From assembly GCA_027886175.1 (NCBI GenBank), contig JAJNNQ010000006.1:10933501-10997500 (forward strand): a DNA stretch of 64,000 nt. The letters run 5' to 3'. The notes beneath the pieces were generated by a model. It had not been told where the DNA came from. It searched no databases and saw only the letters and a program-made list of their open reading frames with translations. Below, piece after piece: positions 35,301 to 48,720 of this stretch (its first letter is position 1; each line of letters starts with the position of its first letter). A program made the translations under genes and the position numbers. Source of the stretch: Phylloscopus collybita. Taxonomy: Eukaryota; Chordata; Aves; Passeriformes; Phylloscopidae.

Positions 35301-38300
35301 AGTAGTAAAAACTTGTGGGAAAACCAGTGGCATTATTTCTTTTCTATTTGCCTATTTATGCTAGAATTTGGTGCTACAATAATTTCTTAAGGCTACAGAA
35401 ATGTCAAGAAAAAGTTATCTGGAAATTAGAAAAACAATGGAATTACTTCAATTTGAGGAATAATTTATAGCTGAAAGACAAAATATACTCTTCAAAATCT
35501 AAGACCCTAATCATTTACTGCTAGTAAAAGAAAGTAGAATACAGTATACCCAGTCCTGCCAGGAAGACAGTTTTTACCATAATTCTTCCTGGAACAACAG
35601 GAATTAGGGAAGAGACAAGCTAAACAGGGCTGCCACCTCCCTATCAAAACCTGTCAAGCCAAAATACTATTACTTTTGGGATGTCAGTATCTTACTAAAT
35701 CACTTAGCATTAATTGACAACTTCTCCTGCAGTGTAAGAGACTTAATTGCAAAGTTAGTCTAACTCCATAGTTTGAAGTAGCAGAGCCCAAGTGTCAAAG
35801 CTGGCAGATTTAAAAATTAGTTAGCCTAGCAGAAGACAAAACGTAGAGGGTGAAAAGTTCTTCCTGTCAGGGAAAACTATACATAGGCTTGATGGAATGC
35901 CTGTCCTGGTCTCTGCTGTCACCAACAAACACAGCCCATATTTTTCTGCTGCTGTGCTGGAAAACACAGCATTTGAGGAAACTGCAGTGGAGAAGTCCAT
36001 GGTTATGGCTGACAATGTCTAAGGACCTTCTGAGTCCGGCACTAATTCTCATATGTTAAAATACCTCTCATTTCAAGGAATGGGATGAAGTTTGCTGCCA
36101 GGGCAGAGAGCAGACAGTCTGCTGAGGTGTGTGATCAGCTGCTTGTCAGAGAGATTGTCAGACTCACAGCCTGGTTGGGACATTGTTTTTCTCTCCAGAG
36201 TGTGAAGCTGCAACTGCACTGGTATGACTTTGATGATGATGTTTCATTGCTTATGAGAATTAAATGTATCCCAATAGGAGACTGGGGGCATTTGAAAGAA
36301 ACTTGATCAAGTATTGCAAAGTTACTGCTTTTTCTGACTCACCAAAATGACACCTTTTCATTCTGTTTTTTCCTCAACACTTATGTTCAAAAATGTTGCA
36401 TGACTTCAAATTCTGGAGTTATTTAAATCTCTAAAAAACTTCATAGTAGGTCAAATGAAAGCCGACAGCTTAATGAACTTTAAACAATCATACCTAAAAG
36501 TTAGATTATTTTTTCTTAAACTTCATGTAATTTATTTGTTTGAGATTTCAGAGAAAAACTGTCTTATGGCACATTTAAAGGGCCTATAGCATGATTTGCT
36601 AGGGCTAAAGGTGTACATAAAAATAGAATTGTTCTATTACAAATAATTTATTAAGAAAAGACTAGACAGTAACTAGACATGCCTGGGAATTTAAATTATA
36701 AGGGAATATAAACAAATAGATTTCCAAGAGCTATTTATAAACCAGAATTTATTAGCAGTTCAGACAGAATTGTACTTAAGTGTAAAGCATTCCCAGCAGA
36801 GAAATGTGGGATTGTTTCGTGGGGAGCCTTTTCTGTTGGGCATGACTAGGGAAAGCAACTTATTCTTGACACTGCCACCTTCAATAGTAGTATGTTATGT
36901 ACGGTCTTTATATAAAGTTAGTAAAGTCCAAGAGATAATGAGATTAACAGAAAAACGTATACCAGATGTTTTGTATAATGTCTAATGTGATCTATAAGCA
37001 ACTTCAATAAGGCTTTTTAAAACCATAGTCTCCTAAAAAGGACCATTGAAAGTATGGGACCCTTAGCTAGCAAATTAAAGCCAGCACATGTAATGATAGG
37101 CTTGTTTTCTGTAATTACTTTTCACAGACCTTTTAGAAACAGTTTGTGGAGAAACCCCAGGGTTCTGTGCACCACAGATTGCAAACCACTGAATTAAACA
37201 TCCAGGACTGGTGAAGGAGTTAGCCAGTGGGCTAAACAGGAACAAAGGAGTAATAGTTTCTAAACACACAGAGCACCCAGAGCTAGGGATTTATATAGCT
37301 CACAGTTGGTTAGGCCAGTGATGTGAGTAAAGAGCACTGGGTTTATTTAGAATGGTTATAGCCACTTGTATTTTTTACCAAAGCTTACAGTAGAGATGCA
37401 TGTAATAAAGAAAAAAAATTACTGAATTATACCCTAGAAGATGTTTGTAATGAAAGAAAAGGACACAAAAGAAGTGTTTAGTTTGAGCTAATGGGATATT
37501 GACATTACTGAGTGAAGAAAAGAGGTCACTGGCACCCAAAATGAAAAGAAAATGTAATGGAATTTGTGTCTGAAGGTAAGATTTGAGAGCCTGAGCTCTG
37601 AGGCCTTCTTTCTGAGGATCCACAGCTGTAAAGGCTGAGAAATGTTTTAGGAACTCTAGATAAGATGAGCTAAGTAATTAGAACAGGATGCATTTTATGT
37701 ATTTTGATTGTAGCCATTTAATGTAAGCAAAGGCCTAACCTAAATCTCACTAAGTATTTCCTTCCTTAGTTTCAGCTTTACCGTTCTGTAGGACAAGATT
37801 CATGAGAGCGAGAAATCAGAGCCAGTGGAGGCAGCAAACAAAGCAACACTGTGCTTGTGCTGTGCTGAGGGACTCCAGATTCTAACATGTTTTCTGCCAG
37901 ATTTCCAGAGGTATTTTGATGTCAATACCTCTGGTGCCAAATTTTGTGAAGCACCTGCCAATAGTGCTACCATGTAGTCTGGTGTAGACAAGGGAGAGAC
38001 CATGTAGTGTCACTCATACTCCAAACCATCACAGTATTTACAGTCTAGGTCTGCTGCTGGCAAGTTCTACATGCCAACAAAGTCCTTAGCAACTGTCTAA
38101 TTCTATATGTGCATAGTAACCTGAGAGGTTTCATCCCTCTCCCTCATTTCAACCAAACAGATCTCTTTTGTCCCTGGTCAGTGCCTTAGCCAAGGCACTC
38201 TCTTCACTCTCCTCCTCCCTTCAAGGTGTACGTAAGGAAAAGTGACCTCACATGAACAGTCCCAGGATAGTCTCTTCTATGCCCTGAGTAAAGCACAGAG

Positions 38301-41249
38301 CAACTCTTTGAAACTTAAAATGTATTCTCTCTTCGTATTTTCAACATCTGCTCTGCTTTTTGGCTTCCCAGAATGTTAAACATTTTATTTTCCCTATGTC
38401 TGTTTCTACCCAGTCTTGGGAGTGATGATTCCAATGACCAGCAAAGATTTCTAGAAGATAAGCAACAAATTTACGTTTTCCAAGGAAGTGGAAAAGTCAA
38501 GATTTTCTGTTTAAAAACTGTGATTCAGGAATGCCTGTTCAAACTTACACAGGTGAAAATATTTTAAATTAAGATTTTTATAGCAATAATAAGACCAGAA
38601 ACCCTGTGAAAATGAAGTAATTCATAGTATGTTGTATAAAAGACAGTAGTACAATAATAATAGGACAATGAGAAACATGAAGAGATTTAACTGTTAAATC
38701 TTGAGGGGATATTTAATAACTAGAAGTCTGATAAAGCACTATTTACCATAATTACATATATAGTTAAACTTTATGTACATGTTTCAGTTACAATATCTCA
38801 AGCTAGTGAAAGAGAATCTGCTGCCAGACCATAACAGATTGTTCCCACAGGACATCTGTTTCATGTGTATAATTTCTTTTAAAAAGTAGGCAATTCTTTG
38901 TGGCTATAAAAGTATGAAAGCATAAAGTTTTATTTGATATTATATCAAAATTAAATAGTTGTGCCACATTTTTTCTTTTATCCCAAATAATGTTTAATGC
39001 TGACACAGTTCTGATGCATCAGTAAATTATGACACAGTCTTCTAAAATTCTTGTAGCAGTCAGAGCACGGAAAACATTAAGATACTCTTGGGTTAGACAT
39101 AGACTACTTCTTTTGGATTAAACATCTTATTGAAATGGAACAAATGCACTTACACACACAAAAAGTTATTTAGAAAACCCAGCATTCACAGGTTTCTTTT
39201 TAGGCATCTTTAATTCCAGGCCGACTCATGGCCTTTGGCTGGTGAATGGGTGAAATATGGAGCAGGGCAGCTCCAATGGGAGCTCCAGTTCATACAAAGA
39301 CTAACATGGGATTTAGCCACTTTTAAGTTGCAGGTGTCTTGTCTCTATGGTCCAGGAAGGACACTAAAGCTAAGTATCCTTGGAGTGAAGGTGGTACCAC
39401 CAGCAGTATAGTATGCCTGAGCTGGTTATCAGCAATGTCTTTGTGGAAAAGGAATACAAGTACCTAAGTGCACGAGCTTGTTCAGGGATTCATTTATCTC
39501 ATTCCAACAAAAGCATCTCAAATAGTTATGATTAATTTCTTCCTGAAAATGTCTGTTTCCTTCATTGACTTTAAATGGAGCCTAGACATCTTGCTTGAGT
39601 GTAGATATTTGCTTTACTCATATATAATGTTACATGGCGTTCATTCTCCTTGATTTGTAAGCCCTAACTCAAACCCAAACCAAACAATGGGCCCAACTAC
39701 CCAAGCCTAAGTGTGATCAAAGGAGACCTAGGAAACAACAGGACAATTATATTCTTATCAATCAGTACAGATGAAAATGCTGCTGTTCTCCACTCTTTTT
39801 CTGATAAGGTGAAGTACTTGTAAGGCAGGCAAACATCCGAGATCCAGTGCCCACACCATGGAGGAAGGTTAAACACCTACTTCTCATTCTCAAGAACAAT
39901 ATCTTGCACATGAGGGTCCAATTTAGCCTGGAGAAAACTCCCACAGCCTCTCCTGAGAAGTTAGCTCACAGAAGGCAAAAGTACAAGAGCTTTGATGCCA
40001 TAAAAGAGCAAACAAGGATAAGGCTTATTCATAAGCCAGTGGTGAATACAGTCCACTGAATCGAGAAGTGAAAACGGCCTAGTGGGGAAATAAAACAGTA
40101 AAAGATTTAGGAAACAGAGGCTTGTCACCAAGATTTCTGCCTATAGTTCTGGAAGCCTGATTTCTACGTTGGTGGCCGATCTTCCTTTTGCTTCTTGACT
40201 ATGTCTGCACTTTCTTGTTTTTTCTTAGAGCTAACATTTTGGAAAGCTTCTGCTCCATGGTAGGTGAAGGGAAGCAATATAATTCCCATTCTAACAAAAG
40301 TGAGAGAGACATGTATCATCGTGGCTACTGGCATGTAGAGCAAGAGCGCAGAGTAAGCTAGGACATCAATAAAAGATCCCTTAAAGGAGAGGCAGGTAAT
40401 TTTTTTTGGTTGGTTGGTTTATTAATTTTCTATTTCTTAAAAGAGAAAACATAGAGAATTTCAAGCAAAATGAATGCGGTCAAATCACTGCATTCAGAAG
40501 AGAGAGGAATTATAACAATCAAAAAGTTATATATTTCAAGCTGTTGGCATTCCTGTTGGATGCTGGAAGCGTAAGAAAATATCATCATTACTATTTCCCA
40601 GCACTGGTGCAGGATTGGCTAGCGAGACAGTAGTGATTTACAGTGCTGTCAAGGACAACTTCAGCTCCTAATCAAGGAAAAGTTCAATTTTTTCTGTACT
40701 CAGGCCTATATTTCATTTTTTATAATCCTTTTCCACTTCTATACAGAATACTCAGCCAAACTCTCACCTGAGCCCTTCAGAAGCTGTAACTAAGCTGGAT
40801 AAACTGCCCACCCTTAGTGACTGGCGCACTGCAACTTAATATGGCAGCATATACAAAAAGGAGAGCAGGACCTGATGTGCACAATATGGGCATCACCCAC
40901 TGAGTCCTTCATTCGTCTGTTCTTCTGTGCACCAGACTAAACCCAAGTTTCCAGAATCAATGGTTTTCTTTACAGATGTTGAAAATGTAATCCTCAGTGA
41001 CTCAGTCAATTAAAAAAATCACTCATCAAACTATAGCACTTAAAACCTTGATTTGATAATCTTAGTATTAACTATTTCATTCTATTAATTTAGTTTGATT
41101 ATACTAATCTGGTGTTTGAATAAACAGCATTACTAGAAAATCATTCTGTCTTCATTTTTTACGGCTAAGACATAAAAAAATCAACAACTTATCTTGCTCT
41201 TTCATTCTTTTTGTAAATTATTCCCAGTGGCAAACAAGAGTTGTGTTCT

Positions 41250-41880
41250 CAAACCTCAACACAGTACTCTAGCAGAAGAGTATTCTTTCTGGACCTAAAT
41301 GTCACCTTGCCTTTTTGTGCTTCAAAGACCTGAAACAGTTCTCTTTGCTGTGTTATCGTGTAGGGTTTGATGAGATTATGACACCTCTCATTGTTTCCTG
41401 AGCTGTTGATTTCCAGAATATAGCTTTCTACTGTTTAGATATGACCTAGATGCATAATTTTGCATTTAACTTGAATGGGTTCAGCTTGCCAAGCAATCCA
41501 AATTTTTCTTTATATCTTCCTGGTCTTCATCATTATGTACCACTCTGCCAATCTCTGTGTCAGCAGTGTAAGATATCAACAATGTTTTGATATTTACTAA
41601 GGCATATGGAAATGTTGAATAGCATCTTTTAATTCCTGGTTTTTATGACCCATATTTGAAACCGTTCAATTCTTATTGAAAAACCCCTACATCTGAGAGT
41701 GGAGTGTTAGCTAGTCCTTAATGTATTGAGAGTCTGCTTATTAATCTTGCAATGGTTTGAATTTAGGGTACTTTAACCAAGCATTATTGACACATGGGCA
41801 ACCATAGAGTTACCTGAGGTCAAGGGTGATAAATATTTTTGTATGGGAAAACTCAGGGACACGATTAAAGATTCTTCTCC
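41250..41880 (-). mobile_element. Ancient CR1/L3-like LINE reverse-transcriptase fragment
   Basis: The plus strand shows the decayed reverse complement of an amniote CR1-like RT region: GCATAATTTTGCATTTAACT, TTGAATGGGTTCAGCTTGCC, TTGATATTTACTAAGGCATA, AATGTTGAATAGCATC, and AGCTAGTCCTTAATGTATTG. The order of these blocks matches old CR1/L3 families shared across amniotes, including the block equivalent to the LLFNIFINDL region. It is much older than the 3' CR1 tails and contains no intact reading frame. Confidence 0.65.
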
Positions 41881-43527
41881 TTATAATTTGTGAAACAATA
41901 GAAGTTTTCACCCCATGATTACACTGAGTATAAATTCAGGGAGATGTACCTGATTTGCATGTAATACTGTATCTGTAAGAGAGAAAGAGAAAACAAGCAA
42001 AGAAGTAGTACCACGTAGAATGAAAGCAGGGGAAAACCATGTAGTCATGACAGAAAAGAAACAGGGAGAGCTTTTTGAGTGATATTCTGTCTGGAAAGCT
42101 GGCATAGAACTGTGAGAAAGGAAATGCTTTCCTGTTGTTTAATTGTACTGTGTTTGGAGTAATGGAACATCTGTGTACATTCTTTGTAAATTAGAATGAT
42201 TGCTGTAAGAAAAATATTTAGCTCCTATGGCATCAGGGAGGCCAGGGTTTCTTAGACGAGGGCTGAGATTACATTGGCTTTTTATTGCTTGAAGAAGGAT
42301 ATGTAAGTGTCAAAGCAACTCATCACAGCCTGGAATTTTAGCAAAATTCACAGAAAGTTTAAAGTAGGTGATGGACATCAGCTCTTCAGAGAATGGGTTT
42401 TTTTCAAAGGCTTGTAACTCCTGAACTCTTCTGCGAATAAAGTGACTGTGATTAAGAAATTCTTTGTGCCTAAGCTTGTGGTTTTGCGTTTCTAGCTGTC
42501 ATCCCCAAAGGTGTGAAACTGGAAGTACAGCTTTTGTAGTTTTTTTGTCATGATTTTCAACAATTTTATGATCTCTGTGTAGAAATAAACCAATATTTTT
42601 GTTGGAATAATGTTCCCTTCTTAGTTTTCCTATATAAATGTCCACATTTCATGACTGCTATTTTGTATTATTTATAGTCTGTTACCCACTTTTATCCCCC
42701 TTCTGGCTCAAATTAGCCAAAGTTAGTCTGTCCTTGCTGTAGGAAAAAAAATTAATATTCTAATGAATTATAGTCTTAAATCATTGAAAAATACTAAACA
42801 ATACTTAGTTATAATTAGTTAATTTCTGCTTCCTTGGTCTTTTCCAAATAAGCTGTGCTCATCCACAACTTTGTGAAAATATTTCTTTCAAAAATCTAAG
42901 CATGCATAGATTTTCCTTCCTTATTTGCATGTATGTAAAAAAGCTTGCCCGCAATAAGCAGTAATAAATAATCTTAAATCAAAAAGAAGAAATTCACAAA
43001 CCATTCCAACAATTAGGATGTTTTTACTCATCATTCTATTATCCAAAGTGAAATTATCTTTTTCCTGGTCATAATGTGTTTTTGTCATAGTTCTTTAGAA
43101 ATTATACATTTAACTCCCAAAGGTCTTGGGGACCATCCCCACACTATTGACGAAAGCCACCATCCATAATCCACAAAATCATAAAAGCATAATTTTAAAA
43201 TTATGCTGGGATTTTTTTCCAGATTCCCCTGAAAGTTTTTTAGGAGTCCTTTCTACTAATTACAAGCCTACTGTTTCGTATTTTGTACCATGGTTAAACC
43301 ATCCTTTTAAAATAGAACTGAAACTGAGGTATATGTGTAAAGCAATATTAATAATTTCCCATATCTACCAAAAATGCAGTCATAGGTACATTTTAATGTA
43401 CCCATGATTTGTTCCCAGGTTGGAAGTTGTAGCTTGTTATTTTCCTAAGTTGTCCTGTACAAGATCCATTCTGTCAGTTCTTCTACCATATTATTAGTAA
43501 TTCTGAACTCTGGAATTCACTGATTTT

Positions 43528-43935
43528 CACAGAATCTCATGGTAGTTGAGGTCATAAGGCATCTGTTAAGATCATCTCATCCAATCAGCCTGGTGAAAGC
43601 AGCATCACCAAGACTAAATTCCCCAGGGTCATGCCGACTTGGGTTTTAGAAATCTGTGGGGATGGAGATTCCACAAGATTTCTGAGTAACTTGTTGCAGT
43701 GTTTGAATCTCTTTTATTCAAGTTTCCAAACTGAAATTCTGCACACATCTTATTTTTCCCCATGCCCCATTCTCTTCCTCACCCCCACATACATTACAGG
43801 AAAGACCATAAGACAGATAACTTGTGTACCTCTGAGTCACAGACTTCAGAGAACAGAGACTTGTCTCTTGTGTTCAATATCTTTTGATTCTGGGCTACAA
43901 ACAGCTCTTTCACAGCATCTCCCCCTTATCTGCTC
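43528..43935 (-). mobile_element. Old CR1 LINE 3' fragment
   Basis: The plus strand starts CACAGAATCTCATGGTAGTT-GAGG, then GATCATCTCATCCAATCAGC, GGGGATGGAGATTCCACAAG and CTTGTTGCAGTG. These follow the order of the reverse-complemented avian CR1 3' end (ATCATCTAGTCCAACC, GGGATGGAGACTCCACAAC, CTGTTCCAGTG). Diverged; the boundary past about 43800 is uncertain. Confidence 0.7.
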
Positions 43936-46900
43936 TGTCCCTCTCAAGCAGGTTTCAACAGGCAGTTTCAGTATACCAACGATATGAATTACCTCATCAG
44001 ATTTCACTTATGTAAAATTTCACTTGTTTCACTTATGTAATAATTTCTTCCATTCAATGCAAATTTCCAGTTCTTCTTGCTCATTGCATCCAATCCATAT
44101 GTAAGCAGATGAAAAAAATGCCATTTCTTGATGCTTGTGGTCATTGCTTCAGTTTATTCATGGCATAGTGATTTGAGCTGCAGTGATGCCTCTCCAGTTT
44201 GATGACTCATCTTTAGTTTGATGATTTTTCTGTCACCCGAGCAGGAGCTGAGAAGTTCACTCTCCTTCCTTTGAGGAGCTGCATGCCATCTGAAATTCAT
44301 TGTCCTTTCTATGCCCTTGATGAGTTCAAGATTTTAAAATATGTCTCTCAGTTCCTCACTAGCTACCCATCCTCCAGCATGTTCTGTTTTTTTCTGTCCC
44401 CAATACCAGAAGATTGACTGCCAAGACCAGTTTTCCCTTCTTTATCTCTCTTTTGGACCCCACTGTAGTTTGCATATTCTATCTGTGGGATAATTGACTC
44501 CAGTGTATATCATGACCAGTAGAGACTTGCCAGACAACCTCATAATCCAGCCCAATCTTGCAGTTACAATGGATCTTGTGACCACACTGTGTACATATGT
44601 AAACAGTGCAGGTATTTACAGAAAACCAGTGAGAGGCAGATGAAATATTTCCCCTTCCATAGAATTTTACAGTGCAAGCTATCAAAAGCATCATTTAGAG
44701 CACCTGTTTTATAAATGATAATATACAATAAACAAAAGCTCAGTTATACACAGTCTAATGGAAAAACTTAGGTGATTCATTTCCAGGGCTAGAATAGAGC
44801 AAAATTCTTTTAACCTGAAATCTGATCTGGGAAAATACAAAAATGACAAATAGGATCTTTTTACATTGATACAGCTGGGGTTTTTCTATTTGGGTTTTAA
44901 ATTTTACTGTTCAATTTTGTTTACTATGTTTTATGGCATATTTGCTAACCTCGTCTATTTTATCTCAGTTTCCTACTATCTTACTGTGAGACAGAGCTCC
45001 ATTGATTCCACAAGTCTGTTAAAGTCTGCTCAAAGCAGATGCTAAGTGCAATGTTGTTAGTATCCTAGGTACGTTTAAAAAATTGGGATTATGCTGGAAA
45101 AAGATCCATTGGAAACCTAATGACATCCAGCAGTCAACACAATTGGTCAGTTTTTGTAAAGGACAAAATTAAAGACTAAAATAAGGAAAGTTCTTTCCAT
45201 AGAGAGGAGTAATGAAAAAATAAACCCAAGGAAAACCAGCCAGACCTATGTTAGGATAGATCTAGTGTAGGAAATAATATTTAAATGAATCAGTATCTAA
45301 AATTATTGAGCATTTTAAAAAACATATCCTAATTTAATGCTACAGTTAATAAGAAGTTTCTTCAAGTGATGGCAGAAGATGGAAAACCCACTAAAACCAA
45401 CCAAGCAATCAACCAAACAAACTAAAACATTTCCAACTGCTAAGTACTATGCCAGGAGAAATCAAATGGTCCTTTTCATTATTTTTGAAGTGTGTAAAAA
45501 GTTCTAGAAATTTACAGAACTATGAATTCCCTACATCCAATAAGAGATGTAACACCACATGAGGGGAGCAGCTAGTATATGAAAGATTTCTATAAGATTA
45601 GGACCCCTAAATTATAATATCTTGCTGTAATTTCAGCCAGTATAATCCTACCTATAATAGCTTGAATACTTATCTTTATAGTCCACTCAAACCTATTTGC
45701 CTGGCCTAAGCACTAAAGCAAATCTTGCAAGAGATATATCTCGGGATATGATATAAATGAGGGTTTCTACAGCAAGTTAGGTAAAAGTTTATATGATTTT
45801 TTTGAGTATTTGTTCAAACAAAGTGTTGCAGCTGAATAGATTCTGCCTAAGACCAGAACAACTCTCACCCCTAATGAGAGGGATTTTTTCATTCTGACGT
45901 TCCTCTCATATATCAATGGAAGCTTAAAACACATTGCTTCAGCTGCTAACTAGAGTCTGGGCTCCAAATTTTCTATTAATTTCCAAGGAATAAGACTAAA
46001 AATTCATCTCTAGGAGTTTTAATCTTTCTTGAAAGAATACTTCCAGATAAATAAAGAAAGTAGAGCTTTAATGCAAAATACATAAGCATTCTTTGAGGCA
46101 GATCCCAGAACTCCTTTTGATCTGATATGAGGTCTTAACCAGTGTAGTAGATACTCAGTGTGCACTGAGCAGGTAAGAAGAAAAGGTCTCTTGGAATACG
46201 AGTCTGCAACTCAGACTGCTGTAATTTACAATAAAAAATGGCCTGTTGTTTCTCTTAGAATTTTGTTCTGTGCTTGAGGGACAAGAATATCTCCTGGAAA
46301 CTACAGTAATGTCTTTGATATATCAGAAAGATATAATTTAGGAATGAAGCAGAAGTGCACAATAACTCCTGTGTTGTTGAATACTTCTGTCCATATGAAG
46401 AACGTGCCAGTCAGTTATGTAAGAGGAGATGAGACACTAATGACCATGTGCTGTCTTCCTGTGCAGTTACACTACGTTTTCTGAACACTTCAGCATAGTA
46501 GTACTTTTAAAGCATAAATTGCAACACACTTTGGGTCTGCGGGTATGCTTTTACTGGAGAATGTTTTCATAAGAAATTACCATGCTGTAGCAAAATGGAA
46601 AAATTGATTGGAGCTTCTTCTCTTCTGCAAAAGATAGGAATGTTGGGATTCATGTGATTTTATTCCAGTGTTAACGGTCACCCCAGGGTCCTTTGTACTC
46701 ACCGTAAAAATGTCTCCACATTAGGGCAGGATTCATCTGACCTACTTTGAACAGATACATTTAATCAGTGTAATCCTGCTGTCAACGACCCAAAAGAAAA
46801 GAGTTCATGAAAGCATGAGAGTGTTCATGCCAGTGCCTTGGCAATAGCAAAACGCCATCCTAATAATCATCAAAAGCAATTCTCATTACAACCAGGAGGG

Positions 46901-47079
46901 AAGGAGCAATCAGTGCTGAGAAAACTGAGGTTCTTAGATGTATTTTCCATTTATAACACAATTCACAAAATGAAAAATTACAGACTTAGATTCTTGTATG
47001 TCCGTGTGGTAAAATAACTTCAGGGAAAACAGAGAAATGCTCTTGAGGTGTTCTCACTCATTCAAGGCTACAGTTCAGA

Positions 47080-47350
47080 AGTCATTATTAATCGAAAAAT
47101 ACATAGAAAATGCATTTTTATTTTAGGGTAAAACCCATTGTATGATAGCTGATAGCAGAACACTAATTCCAAAGCATGTTTTCTCATCTCCCTATGATCA
47201 GACTCTTCTGTCATTTACCTGAGGGATGTTGAGAGGGAAATTAAACTCTGGTTAACTCTATGCTCCCTCTGGATTAGGTAAAGTGTTTTGCTATGCCATG
47301 CATCAAATATTTGAGTCCTTCAGTGGAGACTACAGGTACTTAGTATTATA
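47080..47350. promoter_or_regulatory. Candidate conserved element
   Basis: Unique block with ATTATTAATCGAAAAATAC, GATAGCTGATAGC, CACTAATTCCAAAG, GGAAATTAAACTC, GGTTAACTC and CATGCATCAAATATTTG words. Motif density suggests a desert enhancer; no other evidence. Confidence 0.28.
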
Positions 47351-47559
47351 CACATGCATTTTCAAAGCTTTCTCATTGCCATTCCCACATTTGTTCCCAT
47401 TTTGTGACATTACTGCAACTAGGGGAAGATTGTAGCCAACCCAAGTTGGAAAAACTTTGTAAAATAGCAGTGGTCTCTGTGTGTCTACATCAAAGAAAGT
47501 CTATGTTTATTATTTTTGTTTTAAGACATTACCCAAATGCTGTAAATCCAGACTAAATT

Positions 47560-47640
47560 ATTACAATGCTAGACAATACACAAACATTCCCTGCCCCAAG
47601 GAACTTACACACAGGAACACAAACACAGGAAAAAAATCCT
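47560..47640. mobile_element. Possible ancient amniote SINE scrap
   Basis: ACAAACATTCCCTGCCCCAA followed by GGAACTTACACA resembles the TCCCTGCCC-AAGAGCTTACA segment found in very old amniote SINEs. Only about 80 bp is alignable by eye, so family assignment is uncertain. Confidence 0.35.
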
Positions 47641-48289
47641 GATAAGGATTAGATAAGGATTAATTCTTTCTTTTTGACCATTCAACTGTGTGGTTAAAGA
47701 CTCATAAACTATGCGTTTTAATTTAAATTTATGTTCAAGTTACTTACAGTGTTGTTTTTCTTCTTCTCTATTACTGATTTGTTGTAAATGCTATGATGGC
47801 ATTCCCAGAATTGCCAGGGAATTATCTTTGAAGCAATATTTTATGACCCTCTTCTTCAGTCCTCAAAAACATACGCAAGAGAGATGTAATCAAACTCATA
47901 AAAATACCTTAATTGTTCATTCATTTAAATGACCTTTGAGATCTTCAAAATGAGGTTCAGGTGCTTGCATACAATTGGATCTGCTTACAGCAAATACCAC
48001 AGAAAGATTTTCAGGTGTATGTTGTGCGTTTTGGTCTATTTTCAAATGCTTCTTTAAAAATGTAGGCTTGTGCTTAAGAGAAGACAAATTACTTGGTGTT
48101 AGAAAGAGAAGACCCAAACCACTGAGAGTTGTAGAAAAGTTTTCTGTTCTTTAAGAAGGGCACTCAATTATAACCAAATTATTTAATTTCTAAAATGAGG
48201 TGCAAATAAAAAAGTAATTTTAAAGGAAAAAAAAATCCTAGGAAGAAAAAGAACTAAATGAAAACAATGAGAAAGTTTCCTGGATACAG

Positions 48290-48720
48290 AAACAAGGGGG
48301 CGGAGTTTCTTCTATACCATTTACAGCAATGTAGGGGAGGAGTGCTTTCAGCAGAGAAAAAAGCTGGGGCTGGAAAAGGAAAGTTTGCCTCTTGTTTTTT
48401 CACCTGGTCTCCAGGGAGAAGGCCTCAGGTCAGCCCAGCTGACCTAGTCCCTCACTGCCACTGGCGGTTCCTGTTTCCATTTTCCAAGCCATGTCTTTTG
48501 TGGTTTGGAAGACAGTGGCAGTGAGCCCAAGATGTTGCTACAAGGAAAAGAAGGGGAGAGGGAGTGCTGGCGGTGCGGGGCTGAGGCGCACGGTGTAGCG
48601 GTGTGCTGTTTAACTGCTACAGCCTGGAGTCCAAGCCCTGGTGCCTGAGGCAGCTCTGGGGAGTCAAACCACTGAAGTGGAGAGGTCTGAGGTACTGGCA
48701 TGGGGCAACAGGGATAACAC
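48290..48720. other. Isolated GC-rich patch
   Basis: Moderately GC-rich segment with a few CpGs (GGGGGCGGAG, GCTGGCGGTGCGGGGCTGAG, GGCGCACGGTGTAGCG) in an AT-rich desert about 44 kb upstream of DACH1. It has short overlapping open frames on both strands but nothing recognised. It could be a distal CpG-containing enhancer, a non-coding RNA promoter or an old solo LTR; I see no matching terminal repeats. Confidence 0.35.

Larger units (their letters stand above)
31040..41230. other. Intergenic desert, block 3
   Basis: AT-rich unique sequence without a supported gene. It includes AAAC-type low complexity at 33136-33180, a 16-base T run at 34755-34770, a full CRE palindrome at 32045-32052, and an unexplained minus-strand open frame at 32024-32314. 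I see nothing recognisable in the remaining stretches. Confidence 0.55.
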
